DNA of 64,000 bases from Bactrocera neohumeralis (lineage: Eukaryota; Arthropoda; Insecta; Diptera; Tephritidae): positions 78,010,720 through 78,074,719 of the forward strand of contig NC_065921.1 in NCBI RefSeq assembly GCF_024586455.1. Direction: 5' to 3'. The translations under genes were made by a program, and so were the position numbers. Below are positions 12,277 to 22,745 of this stretch, piece by piece. A model generated the notes under the pieces. That model had not been told where the DNA came from. It ran no database searches and was given only the letters and a program-made list of their open reading frames with translations. The first letter of the stretch is position 1; each line of letters begins with the position of its first letter.

Positions 12277-13160
12277 CTAGGGAGAGCCTAGTCTTACTGA
12301 GGGCAAAAAGATCACTAGATCTCTAGCGAAGTACGGGTGGTAGCTCAGGTAGAACAGTAGTGGATGGTAGCCCGCGAAGCCCAGTAGTAGAACACAAGAG
12401 GATACGGGAACACCAATACGCTCCCATTTAACCGATAGCGGTTCTAGGGTACCTTTCATTGCTAGCTCATTAGCTCTGCAAATTCCTGCGATTCCGGTAT
12501 GGCCTGGCACCCATACCAGTCTTATCACACTGGATGCTATTGATAGCAAAGTTAGGCACTTTTCGGCCAACCATGCACTGTTACTGAGTTCAAGGCTAGT
12601 ATCGCCGCTCTGCTATCTGAATGAATGGTCACTTCTCTGAGTCACTGCTCTGAAGGAGGCTGCACTCCGGAGCAATAAATCTGCTGCTTCCTTAATGGCA
12701 AGGAAGACACTGCAATAATCAGAAAGTTTGAAGGTGGAGTGTGGAGTGCCTGACAGTAAACCCGTCCGGCAACCTTCCCCAAAATCTTTGACCCATCTGT
12801 AAAGAAGCTTACTGTCCCTCTCCTTCAACGGCTTCTTCCCATATACAACTCCCTCGTCGGTATATAGGCAGAGTGATGCAGTATGAAGTCAAACTGTCTG
12901 AGGATATCCAAATGTGCAGATACGTGTTCTCTTAAGAACCCAGATTCTCTGAGTCCCATAGCATACATCGTCTGCATAGACAATTACCCGGCAGCCCCGT
13001 TCCTCAAGTTTTTTTAAGCAGGTCATTAACGACCAGGATCCATAGAAGAGAAGAAAGAACTCCCATTTCGTCGACCGCGTGCGTTGCCCCATTCCGTTTA
13101 AATCACTCTGGCGCACAGAAGACCGAGAATGAGGTGTTTTGAGGTTTGATTCAACCCCAA
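12277..13160 (-). pseudogene. LINE pol fragment: reverse transcriptase and RNase H pieces
   Basis: On the minus strand, KKLEERGCRVIVYADDV (YADD box at 12978-12967) is the reverse-transcriptase active site. It is followed by FKLSDYCSVF and IKEAADLLLRS, then VIRLVWVPGHTGIAG and ELAMKGTLEPLSV, typical of the RNase H domain of Jockey/LOA/I-type non-LTR elements. Frames change several times. The sequence is more GC-rich than its surroundings, as expected of a recent-to-middle-aged insertion. The endonuclease and the 3' end are absent here. Confidence 0.75.
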
Positions 13161-13559
13161 GACCATCCAGAGCAGTAACTACTCTAGTTTCGATGCAATC
13201 AAAGTTAACAGTTTTTCTTGTTTTTGTTTTTGTGCATTATGTATCTGAATTCAGTACGACTTAATAAGCATCTAAGTTGGATCATTTTCTTATAATACTA
13301 ACAAGTTCTTTGCAGACTTTCAGAGAGTGTTTTCACTTTGTCAAAACTTTCTCAAAAATTTCTGTCCTCTACCACTAACTCTGTTCTAAATTATAGCTAT
13401 AGAACTAAGCTCAATTTTTTGAGAGTTCAGGGAATGTTTCAATCAGGCGCGATTCTGCTACGCATCCATATTAACAGGAACAGCAATTCTTCAGAAACCA
13501 TAACGAATCCACAAAGCGAAAAAAATCGTATATACCAGAAAGGTATTTATGAGTGAGAG

Positions 13560-13770
13560 TATATAAATATACATACATATAAAGATTTATGCAGCTAAAT
13601 AACATATGGTATATGAGCATAAGTGGAAATTTACCTTTCCTTAGTGTTAGTTTATTCATAAAAAATTGTTTGTTGTTTGTTGTTCGGTACATTGTACTCA
13701 TACCTCCATATATTGACATATATCTACATATATGTATGTATATGTACATATATACATATGAATGTATTTA
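13560..13770. repeat. TATATGTA / TACATA microsatellite
   Basis: Clusters of ACATACATAT, ATATGTATGTATATG and ATACATATG lie around 13565-13590 and 13720-13775. Confidence 0.6.
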
Positions 13771-14159
13771 TATGAGATTTCTTACTCCTTCGCTTTATCA
13801 AAATTTATTTCGTTTGTTTTTTGATATGATAAGTTAAATTGACTTTAGTAATTGATTTTAAGCGGTTTTAATTATTTTATGTTCCCCGTAGTCAATCAAT
13901 ATACTTTAACTAATGTACTAACTTATAAATGTTACTTTTATTTGATTATGTTGTTGTTTTTTCAGGTTGTTGTTTCTTTTGGCTTTTTTTTTGCTTTACT
14001 TTTTTATTTGAAGCGTGCGAACGTCTTGTCAATTCATTCAGCGGTTAGTTATTGTTATTGCCACAGTGCTACAAATCGTACTCTATTACGATTAATTTGC
14101 GACGTAGCAATCAGTTGGCACTGGTCAATCCAAGAGTGCGGTTTATTTTTCTAAAAATC

Positions 14160-15800
14160 GCATTAAAACAAGAAGAAAGTTATTTCATCCAAAAATATTT
14201 TTTTTTTAATTTGAACTTTGTTAAAGGTAAAAAAAATTAAATTAGTGGTTTAACAATTTTTTTTTATATGAAATATTTTTTTGTTATAAAAATATTTTTT
14301 TTTGTTTTTGTTATAAAAATATTTTTCGAATTTCCTTTATAATTTTTGTTCAACTTTGGTAAATATGAAAGTTAAACAAAATTAGTGGTAAAACAATTTT
14401 TTTATATGAAATATTTTTTTTATAAAAATATTTTTTTTGGTAAAACAATTTTTTTCGAATTTCCTTTATAATTTTTGTTTAGCTTTGGTAAATATGAAAG
14501 TTAAGCAAAATTAGTGATGAAACAATGTTTTTTATATGAAATATTTTTTTTATAAAAATATTTTTTTTGGTAAAGCAATTTTTTTCTGTAGGGGAGAAAT
14601 TATAAACTTTTTTGTGTTGAATAAAAGTTTCAACTAAGTTTTTCGAAAAATTAAAAAAAATATATACGTTTAACTTTGTGAAAAGAAAAAATAAAATAAA
14701 AATTAGTGATTTATTTTGTGGATGTGAAATTTAAAATAAATTTTATTATAAAAAAAATTTCGAAAATCCAGGAAAATTAAAAAAATATACATTTTTTCAA
14801 CTTTGGTATAAATAAAAATAAAAATAAAAATTTTTGGTGATAAAATGGGTTTTATTTCATTTGCGAAAAATTTAAAATACTTTTTTTAAAATATAAAAAT
14901 TCGTTTTAAAATTTTTTTTTAACTTTTAAATTATATTTTTTTTTTTAAAAACTAATCGATAAAAATAAAAAACTAGTGGTAGAACTATTTTTTTTTTGTG
15001 AGCGAGAAAATTAAAATATTTTTATTGCATAAAAATTTGTTATTAACAATGTGTGGAGTTAATCAGTTTTATTAATTTCTAAAATTATGATAATATTATA
15101 TATATGTTTACCTGGTTTTAAAAAAACGAAACTTTTTAAAGATAAAAATAAAAAAATAGTGAAACTAATTTTCTTTTTTTAGGGAAAAAAATATTTTAAA
15201 AATAATCGTCAGTTTCTCGTTATCTCATTAATTGTTCTCCTTTTTTTTGACACCTAAGCCCCCTTTTCGTAGACCAGGTCACATATGTATATTTATATAG
15301 AATATAATATTATCTGGTAAATATTTAAATAATATAGAATAAAATTAATAACGTTTATATAAATTAAAAAAAATATTTGTATAAAAATTTTAACTAATTT
15401 CTTCAAAAAATTAAATCAAAAAAATTTTAAATTTGTTAGCGGTCAAAATAAAAAAAAAAAAAAATAGTGGTCAAACTATTTTTTTTTTGTGGGCGAGAAA
15501 AAAGTATTCTGTTTTTTTTGTTATATAAAATTTCTTCGAAAATGTGTAAATATGGCAATATTCGTTCAACTTTGTTAAAATTAAAAATAAAAAAATAGTA
15601 CTAAAACTATATTTTTTTTTTGTGGGTGAAAACTTAAAATATTTTTGTAATATAAAATTTTGAGATAATTTTTTACAAAAAATTAAAAAATTTACTTTTA
15701 ACCTTATTAAAAATAATAATAAAAACTAGTGGTAAAAATATCTTCTTTTTTTGTTTTTTTTGTTTTTGAGAGCGAAAAATATTTTTTTGTTATACAAAAC
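14160..15800. repeat. Decayed A/T-rich tandem array, period about 110 to 150 bp
   Basis: From 14235 to 14590 about three clear units repeat GAAATATTTTTTTTATAAAA, CGAATTTCCTTTATAATT, CTTTGGTAAATATGAAAGTT and AAAATTAGTGGTAAAACAA. Later units are more diverged but keep a core of AAAATAAAAA, TAGTGGT, AACTATTTTTTTT and GTGGGCGAGAAAA (near 14960, 15460 and 15590). It is non-coding. Confidence 0.65.
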
Positions 15801-16510
15801 CTTGAATTAATAATATCAAGAGTTCATAATTTTTATTAATTTTGACAACACATACATAAGTATATCTGGCGTATGATATTAACTGATTAATAATTAAAAC
15901 AAATTAATATATTCATAACAATAATATTTATATAAATTAAAAACAACGGAAAATAAAAAAAAATAATTATTAATATTTATAAAAATCATATAAATTAAAA
16001 AATAATAATAACAAATAAAATATAAAAAAAAAATTGTTTTGTTGCTAAAAATTTATTTTAAAACAAAATTATAAAAATTATTTATAAAAATCATGTAAAT
16101 TTAAAAAAAAAATAGTATAAAATAAAAAAATATAATTTTTTTTTTTTTGTCGCTAAAAAATTATTTTAAAACAAAATTTTAAAACATTATTTCATAAAAA
16201 TTATAATTAAAAAAAATAAAAATAATAATAGTAAAAACCAATTTTATAAAAATATTTAACAGAAGTATATAATAAATAAAAAAAAAAAAAAAAAATTTAT
16301 TTTAAAAAAAAATTATAAAAATTATTTATAAAAAAACATGTAAATTTCAAAAAAAAAATAATATAAAATAAAAACATATAATTTTTTTTTCTAAAAATAA
16401 TTAAAACATTATAAAAATTTAATTAAATTTATAAAAATCATATAAAAAAAAAAAATAATAATAAAAAACACATAGATTTATTTTTTTTTTATATAACAAA
16501 AATATATATA
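15800..16510. repeat. Very A/T-rich low-complexity stretch
   Basis: Poly(A) and poly(T) runs alternate with ATAAAAATTAT words, and related blocks such as TTTATAAAAATCATGTAAATT recur near 16080, 16320 and 16430. No gene signal. Confidence 0.6.
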
Positions 16511-18179
16511 TAGAAATAAAAAACTGCGATATTTATTTTCCTTTCTAAACGTTTAATTTTGCTCGCTAAAGTCAAGCATATTCAGCCAAGCAGTTTTTCA
16601 TTGGCAACGCAATTTGATAACTTCGAATATTTGCATACTTGAACAAGCAACGGCACGTGCAAACTTATTCGATTACACAAAATTTACAGTTAAAAATGCA
16701 CTAAGCTAAGCAATTATTTAAGAATTGGATTATATAAAAAATGTATTCACCTTTTTGCAAGCAGTGCTAAAATAATTTAATTATGATATATCGAGTTACG
16801 AGAACTCAGTTGTGTCTAGACTATATCTATATACTCGTATATATAAAGATAAAGTGACGTAAAAACTGGCGTATGCGATAAAATTGCACTAAAATGTCAA
16901 TAAACACAGTACACTGGCTTTGTTGTACACTAACATTTACCACAAGAAATATTATGTGTATGTGAACGCGAACGAATCATGAAAAATGGTTAAGAGTTCG
17001 AAAGTGTTACACTGCTAACTCGATCCTTATTAGTCAAACAATGTGTAAATCATTCGGAAGTGAACATATGAAACCCTACTTGAAATCCCTCATTGCTTTC
17101 AAAGGCTACAATTTTCTTCGGTTGTGTTATTTCTTACGGTTAGGGTACCACAAATTTATTGAGGCGGTTACCAGAAACTTCGCTAGTTTCGCTAAAGGTG
17201 TGTCCATATCAGTCTGACACATCCGCCAATAGAACGGGAAGTGACAAGTTTCCATCTCGCCTTCCTCTATACAGCTTTGGCAAAGGACGTCCAACAGAAT
17301 ATTTAGCCTCCCCGGTATGAACCCCCTCCAGTCAAACATTGCGTCGAGATAGACTTAGCTAAGAGCTAGTAGTTCGGAGAACGTATTGCGGTTCACGCTG
17401 TGCCAGAAGGATCTCGCAGTCACACAAGTGCTGTCTGTTGACTAGAACGCAATTTTGTTTAATTTTAATATAAAGTAGCCGAATTCTAATTTCTCTACTA
17501 CCAATTGAAAAGCATAACAGAAAGTTCTAATTTTCTAATTAACATGGTATTTGAAGTCTTTGGGACAGCACCTATGGCTTCTACTTGATCTATACCAGTT
17601 TGTTCGATACCTTATATTCCAAAGTCTCGCACAAAACCAAAAACTTTTAACTCTTGGCCATGAATATTACTCCTGCGTTATATTTCGTAGACGATCAACA
17701 ACTTCAGACTGCTGATTCTGGTGGTTCAGTGTACTGAGAAATTCCTGGAAACATCTGCTAAAATACGCCATTAACTTCAATATTAATGAATGAATTACAA
17801 TCGCCCTTCAGTTTCTCGGCATATTTATGACCATTATCCTTGTAAACTTAACGTAAGAGAGATTATAATCAAAAGCTGCGTCATGTGATCATAAAATAAC
17901 GGCAAAAAAAACAACTTGAATAACTTAGAACTTGATATTATGCATACAATAAACAAATAAACATATAACTTTTAACTTTTTTATGAAAACGCCTTAAATA
18001 TTTTGCGCTAAGTAATACAATTTAACGAAAATTTAGCAGCACAAGCATTTACCAAGCACCGTTTGTTGTGGAAATTTTAATTTCATTTTATATTTGTATA
18101 CATACACATATTGGTTATCGAACAATCAGGTCTTTACAACCATATACAAATAAAAATTATACGTCACTTTATTAGCGCA
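16511..18179. other. Gene-free spacer except the LINE tail at 17127-17450
   Basis: Mixed composition. No exon pattern is recognised. Confidence 0.45.
17127..17450 (-). mobile_element. LINE 3'-end fragment with zinc-knuckle-like motif
   Basis: Minus strand gives DVLCQSCIEEGEMETCHF followed by LAKLAKFLVTASINLW. This resembles the Cys-rich tail (C-x2-C...H) that follows RNase H in fly non-LTR elements. A similar degenerate tail occurs at 34100-34400. Support is moderate because only one motif is recognisable. Confidence 0.45.
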
Positions 18180-18358
18180 TATAAAGATTTCTCGATCGGC
18201 GCCACTTCAGCTACTCAAATTTGTTTGGCTTGCTAACAACCGGCCGCTGCCCAAAACCAACAATCAGAAGTGTCCAAAGAATTGTTAAGACGCGATTAGA
18301 TAAGAGCTTGTTAACAGCCCTGTTAACAGAATGCTTAATTGTGTGGATGGATTTACCG
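18180..18358 (+). promoter_or_regulatory. Candidate promoter and 5' UTR exon of copy A
   Basis: TATAAA at 18180 is followed 29 bp later by TTCAGCT (initiator A at 18209), the usual fly TATA-to-start spacing. The following stretch is less AT-rich and reaches a possible donor CCG/GTAATG after 18358, giving an exon of 150 nt. An intron of about 4.4 kb would join it to the acceptor at the copy A start codon. It is a guess based on motif spacing, and no transcript data were available. Confidence 0.3.
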
Positions 18359-18631
18359 GTAATGTGACAAAAAAGTCATAAACAATTTCATTGCAAAACA
18401 ATTCTTGCGAAAAGGTGGTTCGCTTGATTTTTATCAGGCATACCGTTTACGGCGTCTATAAAAATCGAAAAATTTTATTCGAACCGATTATGATTTGACT
18501 AAGGTTAAGAGTGGCACTGAATATCCGGCTCCTTACAAGGATTTTCGAAACTTTGGCAGTCAACATTTTATTCAGGTAGAGTGTTTCTTTTAGTTTTGTG
18601 GGTTTCCAGAAGACATAAAGCGGATATAATT

Positions 18632-19321
18632 TTACCAGGAATACCAGTCTAAGAGCATGAATTTCAAGTAATTTTTAAAGTGTCGTAAAAAAAAGGCAAT
18701 TGGTATTTTTACTATCCATTTTTATATTAGTTATTTGTTAGTTTTAGATGAGTACAGAAAATAATTAAAAACTAAAAAAAGTAAAAAATTTCAAAAATTA
18801 TGATCTGACGAAGTGGGGGGCCTTTAAAACTTTCCACGTGACCATATCCATGATTTCAACCCTCCTAGTTATCTGAAACCAAAAAAAAAAGATTATTAAT
18901 CTATAACAATGTCGCAATGGCCGGAACTACGGAGAAGTGGGAAAACATTTTTTTTACAAAATAGCGGCTGCCTGAAAAAAGTTTTTTTGGATCACTTTTT
19001 CTGACTAAATCGAATTTTTTAAAAATAATAAAAATAAAAATTTGGCGATGGGGTTAGTTCCAACCATAGTAAATCGGTCCAGTAGAACCTGAGAAATCGT
19101 GGGTATCGCTCCGAAAATGTCAGTTTTGAGAAAAACGCGTTCAAAGTTTAGGAGACAATTCTAGTGAACACGGACGCCACGTCACAAAATCGGCTGTATC
19201 TCCGAAAATAAGTCGAATTTTGAAAAATCCTTCCAAGGTTATATTTTTGAAAGTCTAAACTTTCAAGATATGCAAAAAAAAATCGATTTTTTCAAAATCC
19301 TAGACAAGAATACCCCTTTAA
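18632..19321. mobile_element. TTAA-type MITE, long copy
   Basis: Left TTACCAGGAATACCAGTCTA and right TAGACAAGAATACCCCTTTAA are decayed forms of the perfect ends of the copy at 30917-31420. The interior shares GCATGAATTTCA, TAATTTTTAAAGTGTCG and GGATCACTTTTTCTGACTA. It is about 190 bp longer than the other copy. No ORF; piggyBac-like by end and target type. Confidence 0.7.
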
Positions 19322-19379
19322 TGTTGTCTACAAAAATTTAGCTTCATTATAAAGATAAGAGTTTATTATTATGTTTTAA

Positions 19380-19960
19380 GACTGATTTCGGACAAGTGAT
19401 CGCCGAGTTTGACTCTAACAAATACCAGCCGAGTGGCCCAATTTTATAACACTTTTCACTGCAATTGGAGACACATGTCAACTATAACGCGCCGAATATA
19501 CTCTTCCAAGGCGTCAAACGTCTTAGGATTGCCGGCGTAGACAAGCGACTTCAGATAACCCCACAAAAAATAGTACACTGGGTTAAATCACACGATCTTA
19601 GTGGTCAGGCTACAGGCACACGACGCGATATCATGCGTTTACCAAAAATTTTCTTCAATAGATTGATTATTTCGTTGGGTGTACAATTGCTTGTATAGCA
19701 TGTAGCGACCTCTTGTTGAAACCAAAGATCGTACACATAAACATACCCCAAAACTGGCGCGAACAAGTCATTAATCATGACTCTATAGCGTTCCCTAATG
19801 ACAGTAACATTATATCCGTCTTCATTTTTCGAGAGATATGCACCAATGTTACCCTGTGTCCATATCAAATAGTGAATTTTGAGGAGTTAGGGGCGTCTCA
19901 ACAATGGCTTACAACAAAAAGTGAGCTTCGCCGTTGAAGAATCGCTCTTATCGAACCATT
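19380..19960 (-). pseudogene. Tc1/mariner-like transposase remnant
   Basis: Minus strand 19605-19868 reads GYNVTVIRERYRVMINDLF and DLWFQQEVATCYTS, corresponding to the WFQQDGATCHTA catalytic block. It is followed by FGKRMISR, LRSCDLTQ and, after shifts, further C-terminal residues. The usual catalytic Asp in QQDGA is Glu here (QQEVA). Stops and shifts make it dead. Confidence 0.7.
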
Positions 19961-20997
19961 ATTACGCTCTTAAAACATATGACTACAGGGTAAAATATTT
20001 TTTTTTTTCATAAGAAACTTACTCGATTTGCAAACGTTGTTACAGAGTAAATCTATTCATTTTGAAATGAATGAAAAATCAACTGATTATAAATCAAGTA
20101 CTCGTAAGAGTTGTCAAAAAGTCAATCTTGAAAAGAAGTATTGCCTGAATGAAAACCACAACTCAAACATAATAAGCACCAAAAGCCAAACCACCGTGAC
20201 AATCTAGAACCCTTTGGGTGGGTGGAATTGTATCAGCTTTATTTGGCTACCATTCTCTTAAGCTGAATAAACTCTGAAAGACACAATACCTGAAAAAACT
20301 GGTATGAGTTTCAGTATTACATATAAATATATTACAAGAAATACTCACTCTTCTATCAAATAATAAATATTAAAGTATTAAAAATGTTTAGCAAATATTT
20401 AATTTAGGCTTTTCTACGAGTATTTGCGTATAAATACTCAAGCTTATACATTACTCATCCATCATAATGAATTAGAGCGTGTGAATTTCTAACTACGTAC
20501 TAAGTTTAAATTTCTCATTTATACACTTTTTCAATACCACCTCCCATCAGCGTCACATTGGCTGCTTAATATTTTGATCCTTTGTATATAAAAAGTAAAT
20601 AATGCCTTTACTTCGGATTTATATTGAAATCGCCAGTTGGACTTTCATTTTCGAAAAAACGAGGGCAAAAACAAATAATATTTATAAATGATTTTTTTGG
20701 CATTAATTGCATTTTATAGCATAAAAAATATAGCTCGGAATTTGATAAAATAGCCATTCATTAGAATGAAATACTGATAACGCAGACTGAATGAAGTAAA
20801 AAAGAAAATAGAATTACTGCAATTGTTTAGTTGTCTAAGACATTTTTTATTTTTGAAAAGCATGCTTACAATATAATTCGTCTAACAAGAATTCGATAAT
20901 AACAAATTTTTAATTCAATAAATAGTTTTTATAAGCCAATGCTTTGAAAAGATAAAGAAATTATGGCTTTAACTATGCGAAACTGTCGAAATTAAAG
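19961..20997. other. Gene-free AT-rich sequence, possibly inside the 5' UTR intron of copy A
   Basis: Nothing recognised. Confidence 0.45.
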
Positions 20998-22207
20998 TAT
21001 GGGCAAAAAATAGTAAGACTTTTTATTTTAAATTTAGCGCGAAACCCCATTCGTCGAATTTTTTTTTTAGGTTGGTATGACTATTAGTGACATCTTTGTC
21101 AAATGCCACATCAAAAATCATAAACATTAGTGTTTAATAAACGCTTGACTTTGTGAAGTACATACATATTCAACAAATTTTGTGTACCGAAACTTTCAGA
21201 ATGTTGGAAAAGACCTTCGCTACAATGTGTTTGTTTTTTATTGGTACAAACTACACAAAGAGGGGCGCGTTGACGACGAACCACGTCCAGGACGACCATC
21301 AACATCAACTGATGATCAACACATCAATAAAATAAAGGAATTGTTGCTTGAGAATCGATTAACAGTTATCTTACAGAGATCTTACAGGCACCGTTGGAAT
21401 ATCAGAACGATCAGTGAAAACCATTTTTCAAGATCATTTGGGCCAAAGAAAATTGAAAGCACGATTGGTTCCAAAATATCACATTTTTTTCGAAAAGCAG
21501 CTCGTTAACGTCTGTGAAACAATGCTTTCCGACTACCAAGACGATATGAAAAATATTATTACTGACAATAAGTTTTAGATCTCTGCTTACGACCCGGAAA
21601 CAGACGATCAATGGGCCAGATATCGTGGCAAAGAAGAGCCTAGTCACGTCGAACGTCGAGGTCAAAAATCAAGGTTATGATGACTTTTTTCTACGATTAC
21701 CGAGTTGTGGTGCACTCCGAATTCCTGCCGACCGGCCAAACTGTCAACAAGGAATACTATTTGTTTGTTATGCGTCATTTGCGCGAAGCTATTCGTAAAA
21801 AGAGGCCGGAATTATGGGCCAACAAACCTTGGTTTTTGCATCAACGTCGCATACTGCATTGATTCTTCGTGAGTTTTCGCCAAATTTTGAACCAATATCG
21901 TGCCGCAACCACAGTATTCGCCTGATTTAGCTCCGTGTGACTTCTGGGTATTCAGCTAACTCAAACAACCGCTCCGTGGAAACCGTTTTGAGTCAATTGT
22001 AGACATTAAACATGAATCGCTACGCGCATCTAGAACTATTACGCAAATTGACTTTAAAAACTGTTTCGAGGATCGGAAAAAACGGTGGCAAGTGTTTATT
22101 GTGGCCAAGTGAGTTTACATTGAGGGGACGCATAGATTTTGTAGAATAAATTAAGAATTTTAAAATTACTTGCATGAACAAAGTCTTACTATTTTTTGCA
22201 CACAGTA
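20998..22207 (+). mobile_element. Mariner, near full length, inactivated
   Basis: The left terminal repeat TGGGCAAAAAATAGTAAGAC (from 21000) pairs with the right end AAGTCTTACTATTTTTTGCA (22180-22200). Length of about 1.2 kb is normal for mariner. Broken frames give EEGRVDDEPRPGRPSTSTD-like sequence, DPETDDQWARYRGK, VVHSEFLPTGQTVNKEYY and LREAIRKKRPELWA. The GDESW box of sister copies is DNKF-stop here, through five G to A or C to T changes, so the first catalytic Asp is lost. Sister copies lie at 30891-32263 and 60990-62060. Confidence 0.85.
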
Positions 22208-22745
22208 GTTCAAATTAATATTTTTACCCACCCGTATTCATTAGCTGTCAAAATCAGCTGCTTTGCTTTTCAAACATTAAAATTAGGAAAAAAGTGCATA
22301 TTGAATATTATTTAACAAAATTTTATTATTTTTATTCATATAAATGGAGACGATTTAAAAAACAAGCTCCTAAGCTGATTTCGCTTTAACCATATAACTT
22401 AGAACATCCCAGAGAGGTAAAGGCTAACATTCATATCAGAGATAAATATCTATAATAATAAAATAAAATATCTAATATAAATTCTATATAATTTTTGTAC
22501 ATACTATGTATTAAAATATTTCGAGGACTAACCCATCAAATTTCGCAAAAAATGTCATTGCGCTGCCCTCTTTTTAAGAAATCTAAACAAAAATTTTTTT
22601 TTTTTTTAATATTTAGAACTAAAATATGAAGCTACGTACATATATAAGCTATTATAACTTCAATTTTATTCAAATAAGAATTATTGTATTTAATTTAATA
22701 ATCTATCTGATTATTAATAATTTTTTTCTATTCAATATTTTGCAG

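Noticed and set aside
13852..14154. 100-aa hydrophobic plus-strand frame
   Set aside because: It lies in T-rich low-complexity DNA with no family motif and no splice or promoter context; a chance frame.
22626..22745. Upstream ATG at 22626 as the real start of copy A
   Set aside because: The extension is AT-driven hydrophobic noise, absent from B, C and D, and the AG acceptor before 22746 is shared by position in all copies.
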